DNA of 64,000 nt, taken from positions 50,669 through 114,668 of the forward strand of contig JBPFEG010000052.1 of NCBI GenBank assembly GCA_051061015.1, written 5' to 3'. The DNA comes from Methylomicrobium sp051061015 (GTDB lineage: Bacteria > Pseudomonadota > Gammaproteobacteria > Methylococcales > Methylomonadaceae). Below the pieces are notes generated by a model that did not search any database, was not told where the DNA came from, and saw only the letters and a program-made list of their open reading frames with translations. Each line of letters opens with the position of its first letter. The first letter of the stretch is position 1. Shown piece by piece: positions 35,388 through 43,577 of this stretch. Made by a program: the position numbers and the translations under genes.

Positions 35388-36823
35388 TAGGAATGGCCTC
35401 CATCCGGATCCTTATATTCTATGACTTTGTCAAAACCGAAGTCTCCGGTTGAGGTAGTATTTCCTGCCGAGACGCAAAGGCTTGGATCATCTACGAATTG
35501 TCCTAGAATGAAATCCTCGGACCCTTGCTTTTCAGCCAAAGAAGTCAGAAAAAAACACCCGAAACCGACAAGCGGTAATGTGCCGCTAGTTCCATTCGGA
35601 GGGGTAGTGCAGTTTACGAATGGAATATTGAGCACACGCTTACCGTACTCAGGTGCTGGACTGGACGCTAGATTTGTTTCTTGATTTGAAGGAAACGTTT
35701 GCGTCCTGTAAACCGTAAACGGGTTAGGCACAGAGGCAGGCCACTGAGCCGTGTTAGAGGGATCTAAGCCCGTAATAGGTATCTGGAGAGGTGACAGGAT
35801 AAAAGTGGTTGAAATTTTATTCCAATCCAAGTAGGTCAAGGTTGAGCTTTGGCCGGCATTATTAGTAATGGGTCCGTTACTGCTTAAGCCTGTGATCGTG
35901 TCCGAGGTGAACCCATATTTGGAGTTAGTGTCTTTGTGAAATATATCTTCAATGGCGAATCTGACCGGACCCCAGTCAACTCCGGATTTAGGCGGAATTT
36001 GAGTGAGATTCGGAGAATACTCACAGTAATTCTGACATTGAGGATCACCCGCAAGGCATCCCCCTAAAGTACTGGCGCCATCAGGTAAACTGGGAAATAC
36101 ACCGTTTTGATTATCGCCTAAATCCACAAAGCCTACGTTTCCTGGGCCCCATTGCGAATTGTTGGAGGCGGCGCATTTAACGCTGCCACCTCCGCTAATA
36201 GAAGGAGTCAAACAATAAACGTTATTTATCTTATAACCGTAGCACGAGCCGTCAGAGCAATCTTTATCCGGACTGGTTGGATTATCTGCACAAAGCATGA
36301 TCGGAGCCAAATCACAAGGGGCTATAGGGATAAAACCTGCTACAGCCGAAGATGACGGGGATAAATTTGGAAAACCGACGACCCCGCCAAACCAGGCTTT
36401 GACATTTAGTGGATTGGTTGTGACTCGCACAAAATTGGCATCTAGCGACGCCTCTGCGGTATTCCAGGTAACCGAGCCGCTTAGGTCGGTGGTTTTGGTA
36501 AAGAAAAAATTAAAATCGTTAGCGGTCAAACCGCTGTTGATTTCTCCATTTCCTTGGGCTGCTTTGAACAGGTCGTAAGTTGCTCTACCTTGGGTTCTTG
36601 CAGCGATTTCGTCGACATTGGTTGACGAATCATTTTGTTTATTTAAGCGTATGGCTGCGCTTAAGGCAGCAGAGTCTGCTGCGTTTTGTTCTATCGTCTT
36701 GTTGACTAGCGTATGGCCAATATCAATCGCCAGTCCTGCCATGCCCATTAGTACGAGTAAACTGAGAGCGGTTAAAACCAATACCGCTCCTTGTTGTTGT
36801 CTGATTGATCTCGCTGAGTTCAT
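35387..36823 (-). CDS. tadG: TadG-like Flp pilus-associated protein
   Basis: 478 residues from ATG 36823, preceded by GGAGGG at good spacing. An in-frame extension to 36943 reads through a dispersed repeat and is unlikely. An N-terminal TadG helix (QQQGAVLVLTALSLLVLMGMAGLAIDIGH, split here as two stretches) is followed by a region rich in Asn/Gln and then a Cys-rich mid-part (LCADNPTSPDKDCSDG, GCLAGDPQCQNYCEYSP). It resembles the TadE/G-like N-terminal family; no clear von Willebrand domain is seen. The extracellular Cys pairs are likely disulfides. Confidence 0.82.
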   Translation of the reverse strand: MNSARSIRQQQGAVLVLTALSLLVLMGMAGLAIDIGHTLVNKTIEQNAADSAALSAAIRLNKQNDSSTNVDEIAARTQGRATYDLFKAAQGNGEINSGLTANDFNFFFTKTTDLSGSVTWNTAEASLDANFVRVTTNPLNVKAWFGGVVGFPNLSPSSSAVAGFIPIAPCDLAPIMLCADNPTSPDKDCSDGSCYGYKINNVYCLTPSISGGGSVKCAASNNSQWGPGNVGFVDLGDNQNGVFPSLPDGASTLGGCLAGDPQCQNYCEYSPNLTQIPPKSGVDWGPVRFAIEDIFHKDTNSKYGFTSDTITGLSSNGPITNNAGQSSTLTYLDWNKISTTFILSPLQIPITGLDPSNTAQWPASVPNPFTVYRTQTFPSNQETNLASSPAPEYGKRVLNIPFVNCTTPPNGTSGTLPLVGFGCFFLTSLAEKQGSEDFILGQFVDDPSLCVSAGNTTSTGDFGFDKVIEYKDPDGGHS

Positions 36824-36881
36824 AAGTTTTCCCTCCGTTTTAAGCTGGAGTAGAGAAATGCCTGAATGTCTTATTTTTAGA

Positions 36882-36991
36882 GAAACTCTAATTAAGTCCT
36901 TCGACAAGCTGAGGGCGAACGGTAAGTTGATGATGCCGTTCATTGTGAGCTTGTCTAATTATGAACGGAATCAACTCATTCAGAGTTCCCT
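36882..36991 (-). repeat. Dispersed palindromic repeat, copy A
   Basis: About 110 bp, shared with 62616-62748 in the opposite orientation. The common core reads AATTAAGTCCTTCGACA, then GCGAACGGTAAG..., CCGTTC...GTGAGCTTGTC, GAACGGAATCAACT and CAGAGT. Copy A lacks about 15 to 20 bases found in the other copy. It lies directly upstream of tadG and in part overlaps the in-frame upstream extension. Looks like a REP- or RPE-type element. Confidence 0.75.
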
Positions 36992-37116
36992 TAGAGTAAT
37001 CCCGAAATTACCCATAATATTCATAGTTAGGATAATACCCCACTGCTATATTTAAAGAACAATTGCGTTATGTCTACATAATTTATGTCCTGCCATCCTT
37101 GGTTTTTAGCCATTCC

Positions 37117-37185
37117 TGCCGGCCTGACGATACCTCTTAACTTAAACCAGAAGCGAAACCCGAAAATTGCATCTTAAGGCCGGCA
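37117..37185 (-). promoter_or_regulatory. Inverted repeat TGCCGGCCT ... AGGCCGGCA
   Basis: Perfect 9 bp arms at 37117-37125 and 37177-37185 around a 51 bp loop, in the gap between the small lipoprotein gene and tadG. Could be an operator or a transcript-processing stem. There is no T run beside it. Confidence 0.35.
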
Positions 37186-37289
37186 TTTCAAGCACTGTAA
37201 TGACCATGTCAAATGCTTCGAATGCTTCTAATTTCTGACTTTATACACAACGTCTTCTTGCCGATTAAAAAGCTTATGAACTGAATAAC

Positions 37290-37607
37290 CTATTGTCCGC
37301 TGCTACCTCCGCCTCCGCTCGCGCCTCCAATATTAACCACGATAGGCTGGTTCGACGTGCCTTGCTGTTGAAAACCTTGACGGTAGCCGTCCATGATGCC
37401 GTTGGCGTTGTACCCGTCCATGATTTGAGGCGAATTGGGTGCCGGATTTTGGGCGGCTTGCGGATTAGCGATTTGCGCATTCACGATTGCCCGGTTCGTT
37501 TGGCCGAAATTTTTATCCAAAACATCAGGATTGTACCTGCCGTCGGCGCATGCGCTTAAACACAGAGTGGCAACTGTTAATGTAGTAGTAAAGGTAAAAG
37601 TTTTCAT
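37290..37607 (-). CDS. Small Tad-locus lipoprotein
   Basis: 105 residues. Signal peptide with lipobox LSAC near 17-20 (CLSACADGRYNP), then Asn/Gln/Ala-rich sequence and a Gly/Ser end (GGASGGGGSSGQ). No family recognised. It overlaps the secretin gene by 4 bp (ATGA), so it is part of the CpaC group. The outer-membrane lipoprotein CpaD/RcpB position in Tad loci suggests a pilotin-like role, but the sequence gives no direct proof. Confidence 0.7.
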   Translation of the reverse strand: MKTFTFTTTLTVATLCLSACADGRYNPDVLDKNFGQTNRAIVNAQIANPQAAQNPAPNSPQIMDGYNANGIMDGYRQGFQQQGTSNQPIVVNIGGASGGGGSSGQ

Positions 37608-39145
37608 TGCGCACCTCCGTCGTTGATTTGATGCCCGAATTGGCCTGTCGTCCCGCCGCTGGCTGGATTAGTCACCGTTGCCAAGGCGGCAGCGTTCCTG
37701 TTTTTTCTCGCTTCCATACGGCCCAGCAAATAGAAATCAATATCGCCCGGCGCGACATAGTTGTCGGTAGGCAACCTGATTTGTTCCTTCGGCAGCGGTT
37801 TGGCCAGATGCGGAGTAGCCAGTATCAACAGTTCCTTTTTGTCGTTACTAGCATGACGATTTCTAAAGAATGAACCTAAGATGGGAACATCGGCTAATCC
37901 TGGTGTTTGCTCTTGCGCGTTGGTTTGGTTTTCGCTCATTAAACCGGCAATGGATAGCGTCTGCCCATCGTCCAGTTCGATTGTTGAAACGGCCTCGCGG
38001 GTTTCCAGGCTGGGAGTAGGTTGCAGATTAAGTGTGGCATCCCCCTGATCTCCCTCGGTCAAAACCTGGTTGGCCCTGTTACTTAAGGCGCTCACCGAAA
38101 CATGGGTTGTCAGGTTGATCCGATGAGAGCCTAAAACGACAGGTGTAAATTCAAGACCGACCCCGAATGGTTTAAAGTTAACGTTACAGGGTACAATGCC
38201 GGTAGTGCCTTGACCCGCGACACACGAGGTATAAGGAAACTCGCCGCCTGACAAAAACGAGGCTTTCTTGCCGCTCAAGGTGGTGAGATTGGGTTCCGCC
38301 AATACAGTAGCCAGCGAGGTATTTCGGAAGAAATTTAAGCTCCAGGCAAAAAGCGCATCGCCCGCAACATAGCTGCCGGTAAAAGCGCCGGCGCCGGCCG
38401 AAAGAACGGTCCATAAGAATGAGCCATCTTCTCTGGAGGTATTATTAGTCGATGCGGTATTTAAAGTTAACTCCCGCCTTAATTCGCGAGTGATCTCGGC
38501 GACTTTGACTTCCAGCATCACTTGCTGTTCGCCGCCGATGTGCATCATGTTAATGATGAAATTCGCCGCACTACCGCCGCCGCCACCGCCGCCGCCGCTG
38601 TTACCAATTGATGGACTGCCGTTACAGCCTTGTCCGCCACCACCGCTTTGTCCTTGCGGCATTGCGTAGCCTTGGGCGATTTTCATCGCGTAATCCATAT
38701 TGACAATATTCGATACTTCACCGCTCAGCACGATACATTTTTCGACGCTACGCACTTCAATGGTTTCGTTAGGCAGTAATTCGTACAGCTTTTCCTTGAG
38801 CCTGTCGAGGTTGTGGGTTACTTCTACGTCCATAACCATGGCGACATGATTTTCGGCATCCCAGATGGTGGCATTGGTCGCGCCAATCGAGTTACCGCGC
38901 AGTAAAATTTGTCTGGGAGACAATATTTTAATGTTTGCTACGACGTCGGCAATATTTTCTTTGCCCTGGATCAGCTTGACGACCGGTCTTTCCAGATTGA
39001 TAAGCAAGGATTTGTTGATAGGCACACTGTATCTGACTTGCTTGGCATCGGCGCTGGTTGTGATTACGGCATTCCCCTGAATAGAATAGCCAAGTAGTAG
39101 CGCAGGCAAAGCTTTTAACAAAATGCTTGAGTCGAAATTTAACAT
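37604..39145 (-). CDS. rcpA: Tad secretin (RcpA/CpaC)
   Basis: 513 residues. Short N-terminal signal region, BON/pilus-type domain (YSVPINKSLLINLERPVVKLIQG) near 38-58, a Gly-rich insertion (nine glycines in a row) near 185-195, then the secretin domain with EVKVAEITRELRRELTL, LAEPNLTTLSGKKASFLSGGEFPY and PGLADVPILGSFFR near 400. Forms the outer-membrane pore for the Flp pilus. The C-terminal SFFRNRHASNDKKELLILATPHLA is typical. Confidence 0.93.
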   Translation of the reverse strand: MLNFDSSILLKALPALLLGYSIQGNAVITTSADAKQVRYSVPINKSLLINLERPVVKLIQGKENIADVVANIKILSPRQILLRGNSIGATNATIWDAENHVAMVMDVEVTHNLDRLKEKLYELLPNETIEVRSVEKCIVLSGEVSNIVNMDYAMKIAQGYAMPQGQSGGGGQGCNGSPSIGNSGGGGGGGGSAANFIINMMHIGGEQQVMLEVKVAEITRELRRELTLNTASTNNTSREDGSFLWTVLSAGAGAFTGSYVAGDALFAWSLNFFRNTSLATVLAEPNLTTLSGKKASFLSGGEFPYTSCVAGQGTTGIVPCNVNFKPFGVGLEFTPVVLGSHRINLTTHVSVSALSNRANQVLTEGDQGDATLNLQPTPSLETREAVSTIELDDGQTLSIAGLMSENQTNAQEQTPGLADVPILGSFFRNRHASNDKKELLILATPHLAKPLPKEQIRLPTDNYVAPGDIDFYLLGRMEARKNRNAAALATVTNPASGGTTGQFGHQINDGGAQ

Positions 39146-39257
39146 AGCTGACGCATCCCTTATTATTTTTAAGTATTCGGTTGGGTTTTAGCTCGAAATG
39201 ATCGACGATTAACCCTAAAATGATATCGGTTGATTTTGTCAGAGCAAGTCGCGAAGA

Positions 39258-40052
39258 TCATAAATTTGCTTCATTGCCGTCCTCGGAAATTTTATATGGT
39301 GTTTGGCTAGCCCACGGCAGAACTATGATCGAGATGGATTTAGCGGCTTTCTTAGGTTTTATTGGCGGCGCTCCGGTTTCTACTTTAGCTTCAATGAAAT
39401 CACTTTGTTCAGTATCCATCGGATTGCGCAAGGTAAACATTAAAGAGCTTGATCTCATTGCGGTAACCAGAATTTCCGCCTGCTTTGGGGAAACCTCGAG
39501 AGTCAGAGCCCGGACCACTGCCGGTTTATCCTGCTCGGTGGAGGCTAACTGGTCGATAGCGAGTATCTTCATGTTTTTTAATAAGGTTTTGGTCGATTTT
39601 CCCTCATTGGATGTTGTCAGTATATCGGCCCTATTGCCCGGAAGAATAAACCCGGCCACACCGACCACGTCATCCACGCGAACGCTCATCGCTCTCATTC
39701 CTGGCTCAATAAGTGCCGAGAGCGTGCTGCCGCCGGCATGGTCTGCAATTTGAGGTTTGAGGATTAGTTCATTGGGATAAAAATCACGCTGAGTCACTTT
39801 GCCGATCACTGGTGCTATTTCGCTGAAGGCATCCGGAGGAACAGCGTCTTTTGGCCAATTTACCGTTTTAATATGGGTTGCCTCGACGCGTGTGGCAAAA
39901 GGTATTTTCATCGTGGCCACGACAACGGGTATAGAATCAGTTGTAGCAACTGCAGGGGCAGACTGTGAATCCACCCAGCGCTTTGCCATCCAGGCCGCGG
40001 AGCCCGCAAAAGCCAGCGCGACGATAAACATAATTGTGAAACGACTATTCAT
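39258..40052 (-). CDS. cpaB: Flp pilus assembly protein CpaB/RcpC
   Basis: 264 residues. N-terminal helix (RFTIMFIVALAFAGSAAWMAKRWVD), then the SAF-like domain (VVVATMKIPFATRVEATHIKTVNWPKDAVPP) at about 44-76, and the Flp-assembly domain with SVRVDDVVGVAGFILPGNRADILTT near 123-147. Likely links the secretin to the inner-membrane parts. Overlaps the AAA ATPase gene by 4 bp. Confidence 0.92.
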   Translation of the reverse strand: MNSRFTIMFIVALAFAGSAAWMAKRWVDSQSAPAVATTDSIPVVVATMKIPFATRVEATHIKTVNWPKDAVPPDAFSEIAPVIGKVTQRDFYPNELILKPQIADHAGGSTLSALIEPGMRAMSVRVDDVVGVAGFILPGNRADILTTSNEGKSTKTLLKNMKILAIDQLASTEQDKPAVVRALTLEVSPKQAEILVTAMRSSSLMFTLRNPMDTEQSDFIEAKVETGAPPIKPKKAAKSISIIVLPWASQTPYKISEDGNEANL

Positions 40053-41362
40053 GAGTCTACTCTTGCATTTTCCAGGTTAATAAAATAAGTGTCCCAGGCT
40101 ATGTGTAATCTTTCTGTGGTAGCCACGTTACTTACGCCATGATACTGGCACTGGTCACTGACGATTCCTAATAAATCCCGTGGATGGCAGGGCAGAAGTG
40201 GTCTCTTCTCCTGGCGGTAACGTTCGAAAAGTTCATGTAGCAAGCTATCTGGGCAATCCACATTTAACTGATCGGCATATAAATGCCATATTTCTTTATA
40301 CTCGTCCTCATTCACAGGCGCAAACTGAATTTTATAGCCCAATCGCCTTAGAAACGCTTCGTCGGCTAAATCTACTGGATTGATGTTAGCAGAAAAGATC
40401 AGGATCACATCGAAAGGAAATTGTATCCGTTTCCCCGTATCCAGGCTAAGATAATCGTGTTGCTCTTCCAGAGGAACAATCCAGCGGTTAAAAAGATCAA
40501 TAGGATGAACCCGTTGACGGCCGAGGTCGTCGATGATGTACATGCCGTTATTGGCTTTCAGTTGCAAAGGCGCTTGCGATAAGCGCGTGTTTTTGTCGTG
40601 ATCGATTTCCAGCATGTCTAGAGTTAATTCCCCGCCGCTGATGGCAACAGGTCTTTGACATTTAACAAAGCGAGGATCGGCGCCGTGATGCATATGGACG
40701 CTTGTGGCGGTGGAATGTTCTTTGTCCAGTCGATGCAGCGATGGATCATAAACCTGGATGATGCTCTCGCCTACCGATACGGCATAAGGAATAAAAACCG
40801 ACGAGCCAAGAAGACGAGCCAGACGTTTACAGATATAAGTCTTGCCTGTGCCAGGCAATCCATAGACCATAATCGCTCTGCCTGAATGCAGCGCCGGACC
40901 TAATCGGTCGAGCAATATCGGATTGATTGTTGTATCTTGGAATGCGGTTCTTATATCCGACTGGGTTATTTTACAGTTCTTGATCGACTGCGCGGCTACA
41001 ACTTTGCGATAGAGTTCGATAGGAATCGGCGCCGGACCGGTATAACCGCTACGGTTTAAGGCTTTTAAGGCTTCTGCGCTGCCTTTGTCGGTAATCGAGT
41101 ATCGTTCTCCTCGGCTATTATGCGAAGCGGCAAGGACCTCGACCCGATTTTGTTTACGAAGATCCTCGATAATGTTTTCCAGAATATTTCCCGAAAGCGC
41201 TATGTTTTCGGAGAGTTGTTGCAGGTCGGCTATTCCGTTGACATGTAAATGTTTTAGAACAAGCGAACTAAGGAAATCGCCTGATAGGCCTGTTTCCTCA
41301 AGATTTCGAGGTCGGGGAATGTAAGGGTGGCGGGTCAAGGGTTCTACGTTATATTGATGCAT
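40049..41362 (-). CDS. Winged-helix AAA+ ATPase of the Tad locus
   Basis: 437 residues from ATG 41362 (GGAAG eight bases before); an in-frame ATG at 41413 is less supported. N-terminal winged-helix-like domain (LVLKHLHVNGIADLQQLSENIALSGNILENIIEDLRKQNRVEVL), then an AAA+ core with Walker A YGLPGTGKTYI near 170-180, Walker B GMYIIDDLGRQR near 275, and sensor-1 FSANINP near 322. It is transcribed between flp and cpaB. Not one of the named Tad proteins; the AAA unit is close to MoxR-like regulators in style, but function is unknown. Confidence 0.82.
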   Translation of the reverse strand: MHQYNVEPLTRHPYIPRPRNLEETGLSGDFLSSLVLKHLHVNGIADLQQLSENIALSGNILENIIEDLRKQNRVEVLAASHNSRGERYSITDKGSAEALKALNRSGYTGPAPIPIELYRKVVAAQSIKNCKITQSDIRTAFQDTTINPILLDRLGPALHSGRAIMVYGLPGTGKTYICKRLARLLGSSVFIPYAVSVGESIIQVYDPSLHRLDKEHSTATSVHMHHGADPRFVKCQRPVAISGGELTLDMLEIDHDKNTRLSQAPLQLKANNGMYIIDDLGRQRVHPIDLFNRWIVPLEEQHDYLSLDTGKRIQFPFDVILIFSANINPVDLADEAFLRRLGYKIQFAPVNEDEYKEIWHLYADQLNVDCPDSLLHELFERYRQEKRPLLPCHPRDLLGIVSDQCQYHGVSNVATTERLHIAWDTYFINLENARVDS

Positions 41363-41523
41363 AATGTTACTTCCAAAAAACGACGGGTTGGTCGTAAATT
41401 TCGCAGAAATCATAATCTGAAAGATATGATAGCCCTTTTTTTGTTATCCCTAGCTACGATAACTACCAATCTTGAGTAGTTACTTTAAGTTTAAGCGACT
41501 TGTTTAAAAGATCAAGTCATGCC

Positions 41524-41560
41524 AAAAAACTTGAAGGGGCGGGAATTCTTCCCCTTCAAG
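41524..41560 (-). terminator. Rho-independent terminator after flp
   Basis: A perfect 10 bp stem, CTTGAAGGGG (41530-41539) with CCCCTTCAAG (41551-41560), followed on the minus strand by a run of six T (41524-41529). Lies between the flp stop and the ATPase gene, so it would make most flp transcripts short and let less read-through reach the machinery genes. Confidence 0.85.
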
Positions 41561-41594
41561 CATGTCGGGCATCGTAACGTTAATAGCCTAAAGA

Positions 41595-41783
41595 CTAGCC
41601 TGCATTGGCTGAGGTCAGGGCGCTATTAATGGTAGAGAAAGTCTGGTTGGTGCTTTTGCCGACGCCAGTAATCATTACAATCGAAACGATTGCGATCAGA
41701 GCCAACATCAAGGCATACTCAACCATCGTGGCGCCGTATTGTTTTTTCGCAAGTTTTTTCAAAAGCAGTTGCATCTTGTTCAT
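41595..41783 (-). CDS. flp: Flp pilin
   Basis: 62 residues from ATG 41783, behind ATGGAG; the leading ten codons to 41813 are unlikely to be used. Prepilin leader ends in QYG with cleavage before ATMVEYAL (Gly17|Ala18) and Glu22 at mature position +5, then the hydrophobic helix MLALIAIVSIVMITGVG. Major subunit of the Tad pilus. Own promoter and own terminator. Confidence 0.94.
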   Translation of the reverse strand: MNKMQLLLKKLAKKQYGATMVEYALMLALIAIVSIVMITGVGKSTNQTFSTINSALTSANAG

Positions 41784-41858
41784 ACTAAAATCTCCATAAA
41801 AATTAAGGAACAACTATGTGCTGGGTTGCGGAATTTGCTAAACACAAACCCCAACTGA

Positions 41859-41887
41859 ATCCTAGCATTGATGATAAGTGTTGTCTA
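41859..41887 (-). promoter_or_regulatory. Promoter of flp
   Basis: On the minus strand TAGACA (41882-41887; 5 of 6), a 17-base spacer, then TAGGAT (41859-41864; 4 of 6), about 75 bases before the flp ATG. Good spacing and placement. Confidence 0.55.
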
Positions 41888-41958
41888 GGTCGCAGTTAAT
41901 TTTTTATTAAGTAATAACTTATCTCATAAACTTAAAAATAACTTAATGATTGAACGTA

Positions 41959-43527
41959 TTAAAAACGACGCTCGGTATAACCTTCCTCAATCTCCTGTTT
42001 AGGCAGGCTTTGCTTAATTTTGGCAAGCTCCATTTTGGTGTTGTTGCTAATGTCCTTATCGCCTAAAAGGAAAATTGTCAGGAATCTGTCGGTGTATATT
42101 TTGCGCCAATTGGGGCTGATCTCAAGGAATGCATTGATCGCCAGATTTGTTTCGAAAATAGTCCACGTGATATTGTATTTATCGATTATCTTCTGGACGC
42201 CTTCCGCGCCTTTCGAAAGATTAATGGTGTCAAAATAATTTTTGAGAAATTTATCACCGTAAAGCTCCGCCCTGGAATCGATAAATACCGGAAAGTCTTC
42301 ATGAATCATGTAAACGCTCAACGCGTAGCTGTTCAGAACATTACCCAGCATTTCCCGTTCGCTTTTTAAAGCGGTTAACACTTTTTTGGTTTGGATGCTT
42401 TGCAGTGACTCTATGCCTGTTTGTATGCCCGGATCCGAGTCAACCACCTTAAGGCGGTTGGGGAGATAGGCAATTATGGAGGCCACATATAAGGCAAAGA
42501 TAAGCCAGTGTCTGATTTTTTTAGGATAACACGCCGAGAAATTGAAGTTCGGTGGCGTTTTTAATTGTTTAGCGAATGGTTCGGCTAGCACCATCGGAGC
42601 GAGAAAGGATAAAAGATCGGTTGAATGGCGGATGGATTTAAGCGACAAATGCAGTAAGCCGAGTATAAAAACCAAACGAAAAATGGGGAGCTTTAATCCC
42701 TTGAATAAGGAAACGCCAATGAAAAGCATCAGCCATATCTCAAGTGGTTGGAATCCATGAAAGTTTGGGGATGCCCACTCAGCTATAGTATCCACCATAT
42801 AGGTTTGTCCGGTTAGCTTCAGCGGAAGAAGCAGACCATCAAGGCCATGCGGGGTGAGAAATGTGGCAAACAAACTTGAAGTAAAAAAAATCAGCCAGTT
42901 TTTGGCAAGCTTAAGTTTTGTCCCCTTATTGTCAGCCAAGAAAATAGACTCAGCGGCAAAAAATACGATAAAGGCAAGTCCAATCAAAAAACTGCCGTGC
43001 ATGTTAACCCATAATGTCATCAGCAGAGCCAAGGCCAGGGGGGGCGTTTTTTGGGATTCGGCTGCAGTGATCAAATGAATTGTCCAGAAAACCATGATAG
43101 GCAGCGCAAATATGTGAGGCCTAGGCATAATATGCGGTATCAGCAGCAAATAGGCGAGCAATAGAAAGATCATGCTGCTGTTGACGCTAGTTCGTTTAAC
43201 CAGAAAGTTAAACAGCATCAACATGGCCAAAGCGATAGCGAAAGTCGCCAAAAAAATCAGTCCCGGCCAGCCCGAAAAACTGAAAACGGCATAGAGTAAA
43301 ACCGCGGCCAGCCACTCGTGCGAAACCCATGGGAAATCTGCTGCCGCATAGGAAAAGATACCGGTTTGAGGAACAGCTTTGTTTGTGACTATCCACTCTC
43401 CGACCTTTATATGCCAATAAGTATCATCACCTGTGCCGGATCTTGCCGCGATGATCCATATCAGGTAGGCTAAAGTGACTGTAACGAATAGGCTAATTTT
43501 TGAGTTATCGGTAGGGGTAATATTCAT
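41959..43527 (-). CDS. Multi-membrane GT-C-like protein
   Basis: 522 residues with about 11 hydrophobic segments, a loop SGTGDDTYWHIKVGEWIVTNKAVPQTG after the first helix (acidic pair as in GT-C glycosyltransferases), and an RPHIF motif near 135. The C-terminal third is soluble and mixed (YALSVYMIHEDFPVFIDSRAELYGDKF). The family appears in many bacteria as uncharacterised membrane proteins. I infer a polyprenyl-sugar-dependent transferase, with low certainty on substrate. Transcribed leftward toward flp. Confidence 0.7.
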   Translation of the reverse strand: MNITPTDNSKISLFVTVTLAYLIWIIAARSGTGDDTYWHIKVGEWIVTNKAVPQTGIFSYAAADFPWVSHEWLAAVLLYAVFSFSGWPGLIFLATFAIALAMLMLFNFLVKRTSVNSSMIFLLLAYLLLIPHIMPRPHIFALPIMVFWTIHLITAAESQKTPPLALALLMTLWVNMHGSFLIGLAFIVFFAAESIFLADNKGTKLKLAKNWLIFFTSSLFATFLTPHGLDGLLLPLKLTGQTYMVDTIAEWASPNFHGFQPLEIWLMLFIGVSLFKGLKLPIFRLVFILGLLHLSLKSIRHSTDLLSFLAPMVLAEPFAKQLKTPPNFNFSACYPKKIRHWLIFALYVASIIAYLPNRLKVVDSDPGIQTGIESLQSIQTKKVLTALKSEREMLGNVLNSYALSVYMIHEDFPVFIDSRAELYGDKFLKNYFDTINLSKGAEGVQKIIDKYNITWTIFETNLAINAFLEISPNWRKIYTDRFLTIFLLGDKDISNNTKMELAKIKQSLPKQEIEEGYTERRF

Positions 43528-43577
43528 TAGTGTTTCTTTAAATAATCAATTAATTGATTTGGTTAATGAAATTTTAG

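Larger units (their letters stand above)
36824..37289. other. 466 bp gap inside the Tad locus
   Basis: Contains a dispersed repeat (36882-36991) and a 9+9 inverted repeat (37117-37125 with 37177-37185) with 51 bases between. The inverted repeat could attenuate transcription from the upstream cpaC group into tadG. No gene seen. Confidence 0.6.

Noticed and set aside
36824..36943. Longer tadG start at 36943
   Set aside because: The added codons come from the dispersed repeat; a strong GGAGGG precedes ATG 36823, and the TadG helix starts right after it.
38560..38660. Gly-codon run in the secretin gene as a phase-variation tract
   Set aside because: The repeated units are triplets coding for glycine, so length changes would not shift the frame.
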